NCBI GenBank assembly: GCA_004292855.1
Contig: RDXN01000047.1
Span: forward strand, 41,136 to 105,135
Reading direction: 5' to 3'
Origin: Cytophagales bacterium
GTDB taxonomy: Bacteria; Bacteroidota; Bacteroidia; Cytophagales; Spirosomataceae
Length of the DNA stretch: 64,000 nt
A program made the translations under genes and the position numbers. Below the pieces are notes generated by a model that was not told the origin of the DNA, made no database searches, and saw only the letters and a program-made list of their open reading frames with translations. Within the stretch, counting starts at the first letter, position 1; each line of letters starts with the position of its first letter. Positions 8,480 through 17,610 of the stretch are shown one piece after another.

Positions 8480-8967
8480 GGTAAATGGGGCTTTTCGGCC
8501 CGTATTTTCTCCTGTAATTTCAGAAAACCGTCGATCAAAGCTTCGGGGCGGGGTGGACAACCGGGCACATACACGTCGACCGGAATAATCTTGTCGACGC
8601 CTTTTACCACGTGATAGCCATGTTGCCAGTACGGCCCCCCGCAGTTGCTGCACGACCCCATCGAGATCACGTAGCGCGGCTCGGCCATCTGCTCGTAAAG
8701 GCGTTTGATCCGGTCGGCCATTTTGTAGGTTACGGTCCCCGAAATAATCATGATGTCGGATTGCCGGGGCGAGGGGCGCGGAAAAATCCCGAACCGCTCC
8801 AGATCATAACTCGACGCCATCGACTGCATCATCTCGATAGCGCAACAGGCCAACCCGAACGTAAGCGGCCATAACGACGAGGCCCGCGACCAGTTCAAAA
8901 GCTCGTCGGAGTGCCAAAGCACAATGCCAGTGTCGGCGGTTTTATCGGCGGGAGTCGAGGGAGTCAT
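8476..8967 (-). CDS. nuoB: NADH-quinone oxidoreductase subunit B
   Basis: NuoB carries the terminal N2 [4Fe-4S] cluster of complex I, next to the quinone site. Ligand cysteines are seen in [17 protein letters not shown] and VPGCPPRPE. The family core [20 protein letters not shown] is intact. The start at 8967 ([12 protein letters not shown]) gives 163 residues; the upstream option at 9054 would overlap the neighbouring gene. Only nuoA and nuoB are in this cluster, separated by an unrelated gene; nuoC and later subunits are not in the window. Confidence 0.96.
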   Translation of the reverse strand: MTPSTPADKTADTGIVLWHSDELLNWSRASSLWPLTFGLACCAIEMMQSMASSYDLERFGIFPRPSPRQSDIMIISGTVTYKMADRIKRLYEQMAEPRYVISMGSCSNCGGPYWQHGYHVVKGVDKIIPVDVYVPGCPPRPEALIDGFLKLQEKIRAEKPHLP

Positions 8968-9025
8968 GGCGACAATTCGTTTGAAGGAGTAACGCCCGTA
9001 ACCGGGCAAACGTTCTAAGCCACCG

Positions 9026-9577
9026 CTAGGGCTGATCATCTTGCATCCTGTCAAGATACACTTGTGTGAAGTGCTTTAGCTGCCGTTCGAGGCTTTCGGC
9101 GGGATTGTCGCGGTCCACTGGGCGGATGACGCGCCGGTTTGCGCCCCCAACGAGCGAGCCGACCAACGCGCCTGCAAAGCCCATCGCGCTCGCCGTAAGT
9201 CCAATTGATATTCCCCCCAAAAGGGGCGACCGGAATGGGTTTCGTTGACTACCTCGATACGCCAAAAAACCACCAACAAGTGCCCCTACTACGATTCCGG
9301 TACGAATGGCTTTTTGGTTGTTCACACGCTTAACAACTACCCAACTAACGTTCGACAACGCGACCGAAGGCTCGTACTCGCCTGTATGTTTGATTCGTTC
9401 TGCCGTGTCGAAATAGAGGACGCCATTCTCAACCTCGTCGAGGAAGCCACTGATTCGGCCACCCTCCTTTAAATGAACAATGGCCCGGAATTGAGGCCGC
9501 TCGAACCGCTGCCCCACCACCGGGACTGCGAGTGTCAGAAACAGAACAAACAGCAACTGACCAGCAGGCGACTTCAT
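9026..9577 (-). CDS. Exported glycine-zipper hypothetical protein
   Basis: This 183-residue protein has a signal peptide ([14 protein letters not shown]), a beta-rich first half ([20 protein letters not shown]) resembling small SH3-like or PorT-type surface modules, and then a Gly/Ala-rich membrane segment ([14 protein letters not shown] and [14 protein letters not shown]) of the glycine-zipper type. No family name is recognised. It lies between nuoA and nuoB on the same strand, 11 nt from nuoA, so it is co-transcribed with complex I subunits, but nothing in the sequence links it to respiration. Confidence 0.75.
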   Translation of the reverse strand: MKSPAGQLLFVLFLTLAVPVVGQRFERPQFRAIVHLKEGGRISGFLDEVENGVLYFDTAERIKHTGEYEPSVALSNVSWVVVKRVNNQKAIRTGIVVGALVGGFLAYRGSQRNPFRSPLLGGISIGLTASAMGFAGALVGSLVGGANRRVIRPVDRDNPAESLERQLKHFTQVYLDRMQDDQP

Positions 9578-9588
9578 GAGGTGGGCGA

Positions 9589-10053
9589 TTAGCGATACTT
9601 CTCATTTACCCGGTCGTAGAGCGACGTGGGCACTTTGGTGTCGACAGTCGGAATTTTGGGTTGCGGTTTCACCCAATCCAGATAGCCCTTGCCCCAGGCG
9701 TAGGCCAGCCCCACGGCGAGCAACACTACAAACAAAACGGCCTCGGTCAGGGCAAACCAGCCCCAACGTCCGTCTGTCTCTGCAAGTAAGGCTTTTTGCC
9801 CAAACACGGTTGCCCACGGGAACAAAAACACCAACTCCACATCGAACAGCACAAAAATCAGGGCCACCACGTAGAACCGGGCGTTGAACTGCACACTCGC
9901 GTTGCCTACCGGCTCCTCCCCCGATTCGTAGGTACTCAGTTTGTCGGCGTTGGGGCGGTTGGGCCGCAAAAAACTAGCCACAAACAGCACCCCGCCAATA
10001 AACGCAAAGGCCGCTACAATGAACAGGAGAATGACGCCGAAGTCGGAGAGCAT
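9589..10053 (-). CDS. nuoA: NADH-quinone oxidoreductase subunit A
   Basis: NuoA is a small membrane subunit of complex I near the quinone channel. The 154-residue protein has three predicted TM segments (about 5-28, 60-82 and 95-120) and the conserved loop YESGEEPVGNASVQFNARFY and FDVELVFLFPWA with its acidic residues. The C-terminus (VDTKVPTSLYDRVNEKYR) is longer than in E. coli, as is common in Bacteroidota. The start overlaps the stop of the upstream gene (TAATG at 10051-10055). Confidence 0.95.
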   Translation of the reverse strand: MLSDFGVILLFIVAAFAFIGGVLFVASFLRPNRPNADKLSTYESGEEPVGNASVQFNARFYVVALIFVLFDVELVFLFPWATVFGQKALLAETDGRWGWFALTEAVLFVVLLAVGLAYAWGKGYLDWVKPQPKIPTVDTKVPTSLYDRVNEKYR

Positions 10054-10664
10054 TACTTCTTTTTCTTTTTGTAGAAATTATACACCATCGACAACTGCAA
10101 AACGCGGTTGCGGTAATCGACGGCCAAAGCGGGGTCGGAGGGTGGGGCCACGTTGTTCAGGCCGTGAATGTAGCGCAGGTGCAGGCTGAATTTGTCGAGC
10201 AGGTCGAGAAAGTCGTAATGCGCCCCAACAACAATACCCAGGTCGTTTTTTGTGCCCGGCCCAATGCTCGCCCCCGAATTGAGTGCGTAGCTAAATTCCG
10301 GCCCTAGTTGCAGCGTAATGCCTTCGGTTGGAATATAGCCAAACAAAACTGGCACGCTGACGTAATTGTACTGATTTTTGATAACGGCGGTGCCACCCAC
10401 CCGTGTAGCCTTAAACGTGCCCCCTTTCACACTGAACAGAGCTTCGGGCTGGAACACAAAGCGGTTGTAGCGTAGTCGATACATGGCCCCCAGGTGGAAG
10501 TCGATCTTTTGCTTAGGCAGGTTAGGTGTAATGCCCGACACCGATAAGCGGGTGAGCGATGGGCCTGCTTTTACCCCAAAATGACTCGAAATGGTGTTTT
10601 CCTGCGCCACGGCGAAGAGTGGGCAGGCCAGTAAAACCGAAAAAAGTAGTCGAAAAATGCGCAT
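10053..10664 (-). CDS. PorT-family outer-membrane beta-barrel protein
   Basis: This 203-residue protein has a signal peptide (LLFSVLLACPLFAVAQ) and an eight-strand-like barrel of PorT type: the start HFGVKAGPSLTRLSVSG is the classic first hairpin, alternating strands follow, and the C-terminus is VLQLSMVYNFYKKKKK. Typical length is about 200 residues. It is the first gene of the nuoA-x-nuoB-pdxJ series. Many such barrels occur in Bacteroidota; a specific role cannot be assigned and a role in type IX secretion is not implied. Confidence 0.85.
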   Translation of the reverse strand: MRIFRLLFSVLLACPLFAVAQENTISSHFGVKAGPSLTRLSVSGITPNLPKQKIDFHLGAMYRLRYNRFVFQPEALFSVKGGTFKATRVGGTAVIKNQYNYVSVPVLFGYIPTEGITLQLGPEFSYALNSGASIGPGTKNDLGIVVGAHYDFLDLLDKFSLHLRYIHGLNNVAPPSDPALAVDYRNRVLQLSMVYNFYKKKKK

Positions 10665-10767
10665 GAACCAAGAGTTTACCCGCCGGGCGGGAAAGCGTTA
10701 CCGATACAAGTAACGTGCTATCGGGCGCAAAATTGGTTTAAAAAAAGTTAAGATCAGCACGGTCCGA

Positions 10768-11325
10768 CTAGTTCAACCGGGGGTCGAGGGGGTAGTGAGC
10801 GATTGCCTTGAACTCACCGCCCATACTTTTGAGGATGCCCCGCCAAAATTCATCAACGGGCGTGTCGAACAGAAACCGGGCATTACTTCGGGTGACGATC
10901 CAGGCTTTTTCGTCCAACTCATCATCAAGTTGACCCTCGTCCCAGCCTGAGTAGCCCACAAAAAAACGAATATCTTTTTCGGGCATCGTGCCGATATTCA
11001 CGGCCTGCTTGACCTGCTCAAAATTGCCACTCCAATACAAACCCTCGCCCAGCCGAATCGACCCGTCGATCAGGTCGGGACGGCGGTGCAGGTAGTGGAG
11101 CGTGTTTTGCCCGACCGGCCCACCCACAAACAGGGGGTAATCGGCATACACGTCTTCGATCACGTCGCTCAGGGTCAGGGCGGTGGTTTGGTTCAGGACA
11201 AGGCCAAACGTACCCTCGCTGTTATGTTCGCACACAATCACGACACTGCGCTCGAAATTGGTGTCGCCGAGGTAGGGTTCGGCAATCAGGAAGCTGCCGT
11301 TGGTGAGTGGTGTCGTTGATTTCAT
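10768..11325 (-). CDS. YqgE/AlgH family protein
   Basis: This 185-residue protein belongs to the YqgE/AlgH family (DUF179). The start LTNGSFLIAEPYLGDTNFER and the block GTFGLVLNQTT are diagnostic, as are FVGGPVGQNTLHYLH and RFFVGYSGWDEGQLDDEL. The family is widespread and has a known alpha/beta structure but no agreed function. The start at 11325 gives the usual family N-terminus. Confidence 0.93.
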   Translation of the reverse strand: MKSTTPLTNGSFLIAEPYLGDTNFERSVVIVCEHNSEGTFGLVLNQTTALTLSDVIEDVYADYPLFVGGPVGQNTLHYLHRRPDLIDGSIRLGEGLYWSGNFEQVKQAVNIGTMPEKDIRFFVGYSGWDEGQLDDELDEKAWIVTRSNARFLFDTPVDEFWRGILKSMGGEFKAIAHYPLDPRLN

Positions 11326-11392
11326 GGCATGAGCGGTTGATTGCGTAAACTACGCAAAAGCGGTGATGTGGGTTTTTGTTCTGAACGAAATT

Positions 11393-11875
11393 TTAGGGAG
11401 CGAACGTATTTACCGCTCCTTCGTCGGCGCATTCCGCCAACAATTGGGTGTTAGTTTTATTCAACACGGGATGAACAAAATCCGGCGCAATCTGACCCAG
11501 CGGCACAAGCGCGAACCGGCGGTGGTGCAACAGCGGGTGAGGGAGGGTCAGACGGTCGGTTTGGCAAACGAGGTCGCCATAATACAGCAGGTCAATGTCG
11601 ATAGGGCGGGCACCCCATCGCTCGAGCCGGACCCGCCCTAAAACCTGCTCAATGGCCTGGGTTCTGTCTAAAATCTCCAGCGGGGGCAGGGTGGTGTGCA
11701 TTTCCAACACCTGATTCAGGTAGGGCGGTTGCTCGGTTACGCCCCAGGCTGCCGTTTCGTACAAGCCCGACGCTTGCACTACCGGCCCAACCGCTTGAGC
11801 AAGTTGCGCCTGAGCCTGTTGCAACAAGGCAACCCGGTTGCCCAGGTTACCGCCGAGCAGCAGGAACAGCCGCAT
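11393..11875 (-). CDS. folK: 2-amino-4-hydroxy-6-hydroxymethyldihydropteridine pyrophosphokinase
   Basis: FolK transfers pyrophosphate from ATP to 6-hydroxymethyl-7,8-dihydropterin in folate synthesis. The 160-residue protein carries LLGGNLGNRVALLQQA at the start, ETAAWGVTEQPPYLNQVLEM (pterin-binding region) and the HPPK signature RWGARPIDIDLLYYGD followed by LTLPHPLLHHRRFALVPL. Length matches. It overlaps the upstream TspO-like gene by 29 nt, suggesting co-translation although the functions differ. Confidence 0.95.
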   Translation of the reverse strand: MRLFLLLGGNLGNRVALLQQAQAQLAQAVGPVVQASGLYETAAWGVTEQPPYLNQVLEMHTTLPPLEILDRTQAIEQVLGRVRLERWGARPIDIDLLYYGDLVCQTDRLTLPHPLLHHRRFALVPLGQIAPDFVHPVLNKTNTQLLAECADEGAVNTFAP

Positions 11876-12626
11876 AATTGGTATTTTGGGTCAGCAAGGC
11901 AAAACCGGCCAGAACCACGGCAACCCCGACACCGACCCACGCAAACAAGGGCACGTAGGGGATAGCCTCTTGTTTGAGCGCGATGGCCGCATAGGCCCAG
12001 GCAAACACCAGGATGTATGCCGCGCTCCGGTAGCGATTGAACAGAAACACACCCACTATAAAGGCCACAACAAGCACCGCAGCCGCCCAACCGTATTCGG
12101 GTAACACATTCAAATTAAAGCCAGTCGATTTAAGGTAAACCGTTACGTTCAAAATAGTTGCGACGGTGAGCCAGCCGAAATAAATGGCAAACGGCACCCG
12201 CGCCAGCCAAGTTTCGCGCTTACGGACCTGCTCACGACCTACGCGCAACCCGTCCATCACGAGCAGCAGACTAACGAACATCACCAGAATCACGATTAAC
12301 GCCAGACCGATTTTCTCGTTGTTGAAGATTGGACTCCAGATGGCATTGCCAACAGCGTTCAAAATCACCCACGGACCAACTGCCCGAAAACGCGGGTTCT
12401 CGCGTTGCGAAGGCAGGGCCTGAAACACGGCAAATGCCAGCAAGCCCAGGAAAATCACCCCCCAAACGGCAAACGCATAGCCTGCCGGGGTAATGAGTGT
12501 CTCGTACTTGCGCGAAATATCGGCGTTGGTCGTGGTAGCAAAGGCTCGCACGTTGGATAGGTAGTTCATCACGATCAGGCTGATGATCGAGGCAACGACG
12601 AGTATTTGGCGTAGGCGGTCAGACAT
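11847..12626 (-). CDS. TspO/MBR-related polytopic membrane protein
   Basis: This 259-residue protein has about eight hydrophobic segments and the TspO-like block TPAGYAFAVWGVIFLGLLAF followed by WVILNAVGNAIWSPIFNNEK. In Bacteroidota this longer TspO/MBR relative (sometimes mislabelled tryptophan-rich sensory protein) is frequent. TspO proteins bind tetrapyrroles and steroids in other bacteria; that property is only inferred here, since the canonical W-rich motif is partial. It overlaps folK, and a palindromic repeat lies directly upstream. Confidence 0.75.
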   Translation of the reverse strand: MSDRLRQILVVASIISLIVMNYLSNVRAFATTTNADISRKYETLITPAGYAFAVWGVIFLGLLAFAVFQALPSQRENPRFRAVGPWVILNAVGNAIWSPIFNNEKIGLALIVILVMFVSLLLVMDGLRVGREQVRKRETWLARVPFAIYFGWLTVATILNVTVYLKSTGFNLNVLPEYGWAAAVLVVAFIVGVFLFNRYRSAAYILVFAWAYAAIALKQEAIPYVPLFAWVGVGVAVVLAGFALLTQNTNYAAVPAARR

Positions 12627-12640
12627 AGGGGAAGGATGTT

Positions 12641-12749
12641 ATGCCGGATACCATCCGGCAGGGCCGTAAGGCCAACGAGAATTTAGCGTTTAGGTATATC
12701 AGAACACCTAACTGCTCCCATTAGCCTTACGGCTTTGCCGGATACTACC
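12641..12749. repeat. REP-like palindromic element (GCCGGAT / GGCCGTAAGGCC type)
   Basis: Two inverted modules: TGCCGGAT-ACC-ATCCGGCA followed by GGCCGTAAGGCC (12642-12673), and AGCCTTACGGCT followed by TGCCGGATACTACC (12723-12749). The same words, in the same order, make up the perfect 40-bp inverted repeat at 23344-23440, so this is a dispersed family within the genome rather than a single terminator. Confidence 0.8.
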
Positions 12750-12776
12750 GTAGCGACGGACCGCCGGCACGACATA

Positions 12777-14795
12777 TTAATACTCCAGAATCTTAAACTC
12801 CGTGCGACGGTTGCGTTGGTGTTCTTCTTCGGTTTTGGCGTTCTGCACGATCAACACCGTTTCGCCGTAGCCTTTGGCGGTCATCCGACCAGCGTCGATG
12901 CCCTTCGAGACGACGTAATCAACCGCCGAACGGGCACGATTTTGCGAGAGTTTCAGGTTATACGAATCCGTATCGCGAACGTCGGTGTGTGAACCCAACT
13001 CAATGCGCAAGGTCGGATTGTCTTTCAGGATTGTCACAAGTTTATCCAGTTCCTGCGCGGCATCAGATCGGATATTGAACTTGTTCAGGTCGTAATAGAT
13101 GTTGTCCAGCACGAACGTCTTGTCTAGCTCCACTCGGTCCATCGACATAGCTACCGTAAACGTGGTGTCGGTCTCAGCTTTACGCAAAAAAATGTCGGGG
13201 ATGCTGCGGCCCTGCATGTTGAACGGCTCCCGACGTGTGAGGTAGCCTTTGCGCTCAGCCAAAATTGAATACTCTTTACCTTCTTTGAGCGGATATTTGC
13301 CAAACGTGCCGGGTTTGCCCGTCGTTACCTCGGCCACGGTTTCTTCGCTGCTAACATCTATGATGCGAATACGCACCGAGTCGAGCGGCATGGGTGTTGG
13401 CTGCTCATTAGCCGACACCGTTCCGGCCAGGAAGTACCGCACAATCTTGGGGGCGTTCGAGCCATTCGGGTTGTTCGGGTTATTCGGATTGTTAGGGTCG
13501 TTTTGGGCAATGGTCGAGGTGCTGCTGCCCGGCGTGGTCGAGTCGAAGAAATACAGATCATCATCGCCTTTGCCACCCGTGCGGTTCGAGGCCAGGAAAC
13601 CCTTCCCCGCTTCCATCAGCACATAGCCAAAATCGTCGCCGGTGGAGTTGATAGGCTGACCCATGTTTTCCACCCGAATCACCCCCTGCGAGCGGGTAGC
13701 CACAAACACGTCGAGCTTACCCAGGCCGGGATGCCCGTCCGATGCGAAGTACAGTTTGCCATCGGCGGCCACAAACGGAAACATCTCGTTGCCGGGCGTG
13801 TTGATGTCGCGGCCCATATTGACCGGACGCCCAAACCGCCCCGAGTTGTCCATATTCACCCGGTAGAGGTCGATGCCGCCCACGCTGTTGGCGCGGTTCG
13901 AGGCAAAGTACAGCGTTTTGCCGTCGGCCGAAAAACAAGGCGAGCCGTCCCAGGCCGTCGAGTCGCTGATAGGCAGGCGTTGGGGTTCGCTCCACGCATC
14001 GCCGTTTTGGCGGCTAATATACAGGTCCACATCAAGGCCACCCTTGCGTTTTCCGTTGTTGCCCCGCGCAAAAATCATGGCCTTGCCATCTTTCGTAAAC
14101 GTGGGCGTGCCTTCGTTCACGTCGCCCTGGAACACGTTGGTGCTGAATGGCGTAGCTCCGTTGCCCGTTTCGTCGAGGTTTTGGCCAATCTTAACTTTAT
14201 ACAGACCCAACATCGGCAGGCCGTTATTTTTATAAACCACATCTTTTCGCGAAGCCGTAAACACCAGCTCATCGCCCTGAACAACGGGTGCAAACTCCGT
14301 TCCCGGCGAGTTCACGTTGCTCATGTTTTTGAGCACCAACTCGGTTTTGCGGGCCGCGATGGCGTCAACGGCGCGGAGCGTACCAAGCTCGCGCTGGGCG
14401 AGGTCCAGATTTGTTTTGTTAGTCGGCTTACTGTCGACATACTGTTGCAACTGCTTCAGAGCCTCGGCGTAATTGCCCTGTGCCTTAAGCGCGTAGGCGT
14501 AGTTCAGACGGGCGTCCGCTTCGTTGCTGCCTGCGTCGAGGGCTTTCTGGTAAAACGGAGCGGCCTCGGCGGTGCGGTTCGAAAGCCGATACGACTCGGC
14601 AGCGTAATAATTAACACGCTTGGGGTCAATGTCGCCTTTGGTCGCCTTGTCGAATTGAGTCAGGGCCAAATTATATTCCCCGGCTTCGTAGTGGCGAACT
14701 CCTTTCTTATATGCAACCATCGCCGAGTTGCAGCCTGATAACCCGGCTGCCAGCCCCAGCATAACCAGCAGTGAACGGGAGATACCCATTTTCAT
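12777..14795 (-). CDS. PorE-like OmpA-family lipoprotein (TPR, WD40-like, CRD, OmpA)
   Basis: This 672-residue lipoprotein (lipobox LSGC, Cys22) has, in order: TPR repeats at about 30-130 (YEAGEYNLALTQFDKA), a PD40/WD40-like propeller at about 165-410 (repeated SADGKTLYFASNR-type blades), an Asn/Pro-rich linker at about 430-445, a carboxypeptidase-regulatory-like domain at about 455-545, and a C-terminal OmpA peptidoglycan-binding domain at 565-672 (LGSHTDVRDTDSYNLKLSQN). This domain order is that of PorE, the periplasmic linker of the type IX secretion system in Porphyromonas. No other T9SS gene is adjacent. Several PorE-like paralogs are common in Cytophagales, so assignment to the secretion machine is inference. 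Confidence 0.85.
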   Translation of the reverse strand: MKMGISRSLLVMLGLAAGLSGCNSAMVAYKKGVRHYEAGEYNLALTQFDKATKGDIDPKRVNYYAAESYRLSNRTAEAAPFYQKALDAGSNEADARLNYAYALKAQGNYAEALKQLQQYVDSKPTNKTNLDLAQRELGTLRAVDAIAARKTELVLKNMSNVNSPGTEFAPVVQGDELVFTASRKDVVYKNNGLPMLGLYKVKIGQNLDETGNGATPFSTNVFQGDVNEGTPTFTKDGKAMIFARGNNGKRKGGLDVDLYISRQNGDAWSEPQRLPISDSTAWDGSPCFSADGKTLYFASNRANSVGGIDLYRVNMDNSGRFGRPVNMGRDINTPGNEMFPFVAADGKLYFASDGHPGLGKLDVFVATRSQGVIRVENMGQPINSTGDDFGYVLMEAGKGFLASNRTGGKGDDDLYFFDSTTPGSSTSTIAQNDPNNPNNPNNPNGSNAPKIVRYFLAGTVSANEQPTPMPLDSVRIRIIDVSSEETVAEVTTGKPGTFGKYPLKEGKEYSILAERKGYLTRREPFNMQGRSIPDIFLRKAETDTTFTVAMSMDRVELDKTFVLDNIYYDLNKFNIRSDAAQELDKLVTILKDNPTLRIELGSHTDVRDTDSYNLKLSQNRARSAVDYVVSKGIDAGRMTAKGYGETVLIVQNAKTEEEHQRNRRTEFKILEY

Positions 14796-14984
14796 AGTGT
14801 TTGGGAGAATAAAGCACTGTCGCGCCCAAGATAAACAAATTTAGGCGGGCACAGTTTCGTATGCCTTATTTTAAACGATAAATGAGGGCCGGATATTACC
14901 TCACCAACTACCCTAATTGTTCTCTATTCAATGAACAAGCTACGAGAAAAGCTCGTTATATTTCGCTAGAAATAACACCCCTTA

Positions 14985-17528
14985 ATGCTTCACCTGCTTA
15001 CCTGCCTGCTGCTTACTGCCCCCACCGATAGTACCATTATACCTATCGATACACTGCGGAAACGTGATCTGGGTGAGGTAGTTGTAACGGCTTCGCGGGT
15101 GCCCGAGAATATCCGCAAAGCCCCCGTGAGCGTTGAACTGTTGGACGCACAGCAGATTCGGCTGTCGGCGCAACCGTCGTATTTCGATGCGCTGGAGAAC
15201 CTAAAGGGCGTTCAGTTGCTTACGTCGAGCTTAGGATTTAAGGTGTTCAACACGCGGGGCTTTGCCAACCCGACCAACGTGCGGTTTGTGCAGTTGGTCG
15301 ATGGGATCGACAGTCAGGCCCCGCACATTGGCGCACCAGTCGCTGTCGCGTTGGCCCCGTCGGACCTCGATATTGAGCGGGTGGAGTTGGTGCCGGGCGC
15401 GGCTTCGGTGTTGTATGGACTGAACGCGCTCAACGGCCTGGCCCAGATTATTACGAAAGACCCATTTGCGGCAACCGGCCTGAGCGTGAGCCAGAAAACA
15501 GGTGTCAACCACGTGAATAATCCGCTTACACGGACCAAAGGATTCTCAGAAACAAGCCTGCGGTATGCGCGCACGGTGGGCACCCGGCTGGCGTTCAAAC
15601 TGAACCTGACCTACCAACGCGGCTACGACTGGATCGCCCGCGATGCATCCGACCTAAGTCCGTCAGTGAACGCAACCCTCGGCCTGTTAGCTCCCAACAA
15701 CCCCGGCTCCGACCTCGTAAACAACTACGGCGACGAACCCGCCAACCGCAGGACGCTTACCCTCAACGGTCAACGGTATCTGATCTCGCGCACGGGTTAT
15801 TTCGAGAACGACGTGGCCGACCTCGGCCTGAGCAACCTCCGGGGCGACGCGGGTGTATTCTGGCGTATTCGGCCAACCGTAACGCTCGCGTACCGGTACA
15901 AAGCCGCGACTCTCTCGACCCTCTACCAACGCACGAACCGCTTCCGCTTCGACGACTACCGACTCAATCAAAACGTGCTTTCGCTCGAATCGCCCTCAGT
16001 GCAGGTGCGCGTATACCGGACTAGTGAGAACACAGGCGAAGCCTACAACATTCGGTCGATGGCCGAAAACATCGAACGGTCTTACAAACCCGACAACCAA
16101 TGGTTTTCGGAATTTTCGGGTCAATTTTTAGGCAGCATTCGGGCAGGGCAATCGGTCCAACAAGCGTTGCAAACGGCGCGTGGCGTGGCCGATGCGGGCA
16201 GGCCACAACCCGGCACCGACGCCTTCGCGACACAGGTAGCGCGGCTGCGCGACACTAACAACTGGGACGTGGGCGCGGCCCTGCGCGTACGGTCGTGGCT
16301 CTATCATGCTGAGGGCCAAATTGATCTCACGAGGGTCAGTTGGGCCGATTTCCGGCAACGAACGGGCTTGAGCGTGCAGGTTGGGTTCGATTATCGGCGG
16401 TACGTGGTGCATCCCGATGGGAACTACTTTATCAACCCCGACGGGTCGGGTCGTGACCTGGTGTACGACAAAGCGGGCGGCTTCGTGCAGGCCTCACGGG
16501 CCTTTCTGGGCGACCGGTTCAAACTGACTGGGGCGTTGCGGGCCGACAAAAATCGCTACTTCGACCTGCGCTTCAACCCACGCGTGGCCGCTACGTTTGC
16601 TCTGGCTGAGGAACACACGGTACGGGCTTCGTTTCAGACTGGCTACCGGTTTCCGTCGTTGTTCGAGGGGTTTTCCAACGTCAATTCGGGCGGGGTAAAG
16701 CGGGTGGGGGGATTGCCAATCATGTCGCAGGGAATTTTTGAAAACGCCTGGCTCCGCTCGTCTATCGACGCGTTTCAGGTGGCCATCAACACCGACGTGA
16801 ATGTAAACAAGCTCACGACCACGCAGGCCGTCACCAAAAACAAATCTCTGCTCCGACGCAACCCCTACACCTACCTGAAACCCGAACAGGTAAGCAGCGT
16901 GGAGCTTGGCTACAAAGGTTTATTTGCCCAAAAGAAGCTTTACCTCGACATCGACGCGTACCACAACGTCTACCGCAACTTTATCGCCCAAGTCGAAGCC
17001 TACGTACCGAAGGTGGGCGCGACCGCTCTCAACAACCTCGATTCGGTGGCATTTGCTCTCAACGACCGCTCCCGGCAGGACCGCTACCGGCTTTGGACTA
17101 ACTCAAAAACGCGGGTATTCAACTACGGGGGCAGCATTGGGGTGCGCTACACATTAACGAAAGGCTGGGTGGTGTCGGGCAACGCATCGTTGGCAAAACT
17201 GTCCCGCACCGACCGGGGCGACGGTCTCGAAGAAGCTTTCAACACGCCCCGCTGGATAACAAATTTGGGTTTGGCAAATCCAACTCTTTGGGGCAGGTTG
17301 GGCGCATCGGTCAGCTACCGGTATCAATCCGCGTTTTTGTGGCAATCGGCCCTCGCAACGGCCACTGTACCCGCCATCCACACGTTCGACGGGCAATTGA
17401 GCTATGTTCTGCCAAAACTCAACGCGTCGGTCAAACTGGGTGGCACTAATTTGCTCAATCGGTACTACACGACCTTCTCTGCCGGGCCGAGCGTGGGTGG
17501 GTTTTACTACCTGACGTTAGTTTTGTAG
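14985..17528 (+). CDS. TonB-dependent outer-membrane receptor
   Basis: This 847-residue receptor has a short signal-like start (MLHLLTCLLLTAPTD), a TonB-box-like/plug region at about 28-160 (GEVVVTASRVPENIRKAPVS; FNTRGFANPTNVRFVQLVDG; ELVPGAASVLYGLNALNGLA) and a 22-strand barrel ending in a final aromatic strand (GGFYYLTLVL). It lacks the N-terminal carboxypeptidase-like domain of SusC proteins and has no SusD neighbour, so iron-siderophore, vitamin or peptide uptake is more likely than glycan import. Substrate cannot be told. Its TAG stop lies inside the arm of a palindromic repeat. Confidence 0.92.
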   Translation: MLHLLTCLLLTAPTDSTIIPIDTLRKRDLGEVVVTASRVPENIRKAPVSVELLDAQQIRLSAQPSYFDALENLKGVQLLTSSLGFKVFNTRGFANPTNVRFVQLVDGIDSQAPHIGAPVAVALAPSDLDIERVELVPGAASVLYGLNALNGLAQIITKDPFAATGLSVSQKTGVNHVNNPLTRTKGFSETSLRYARTVGTRLAFKLNLTYQRGYDWIARDASDLSPSVNATLGLLAPNNPGSDLVNNYGDEPANRRTLTLNGQRYLISRTGYFENDVADLGLSNLRGDAGVFWRIRPTVTLAYRYKAATLSTLYQRTNRFRFDDYRLNQNVLSLESPSVQVRVYRTSENTGEAYNIRSMAENIERSYKPDNQWFSEFSGQFLGSIRAGQSVQQALQTARGVADAGRPQPGTDAFATQVARLRDTNNWDVGAALRVRSWLYHAEGQIDLTRVSWADFRQRTGLSVQVGFDYRRYVVHPDGNYFINPDGSGRDLVYDKAGGFVQASRAFLGDRFKLTGALRADKNRYFDLRFNPRVAATFALAEEHTVRASFQTGYRFPSLFEGFSNVNSGGVKRVGGLPIMSQGIFENAWLRSSIDAFQVAINTDVNVNKLTTTQAVTKNKSLLRRNPYTYLKPEQVSSVELGYKGLFAQKKLYLDIDAYHNVYRNFIAQVEAYVPKVGATALNNLDSVAFALNDRSRQDRYRLWTNSKTRVFNYGGSIGVRYTLTKGWVVSGNASLAKLSRTDRGDGLEEAFNTPRWITNLGLANPTLWGRLGASVSYRYQSAFLWQSALATATVPAIHTFDGQLSYVLPKLNASVKLGGTNLLNRYYTTFSAGPSVGGFYYLTLVL

Positions 17529-17597
17529 GGCGGGTTTTCTACCCGCCCCTATGCGTCAGCTTTGCATAAAAAAGGCGGGTAGAAAACCCGCCCTACA
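17524..17597. repeat. Perfect 24-bp inverted repeat between convergent genes
   Basis: The arms 17524-17547 and 17574-17597 are exact reverse complements (24 bp), with a 26-nt loop that includes an A-run. Each arm contains its own GGCGGGT...ACCCGCC dyad. The left arm includes the TAG of the TonB receptor gene. Position between convergent genes fits a bidirectional terminator, but the arm length exceeds what a terminator needs. Confidence 0.85.
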
Positions 17598-17610
17598 ACG
17601 CTAATGCCAA

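Noticed and set aside
13503..14738. 411-residue open frame antisense to the PorE-like gene
   Set aside because: The frame lies fully opposite a well-supported lipoprotein gene, has no domain or signal, and arises from the GC-rich codon use of that gene.
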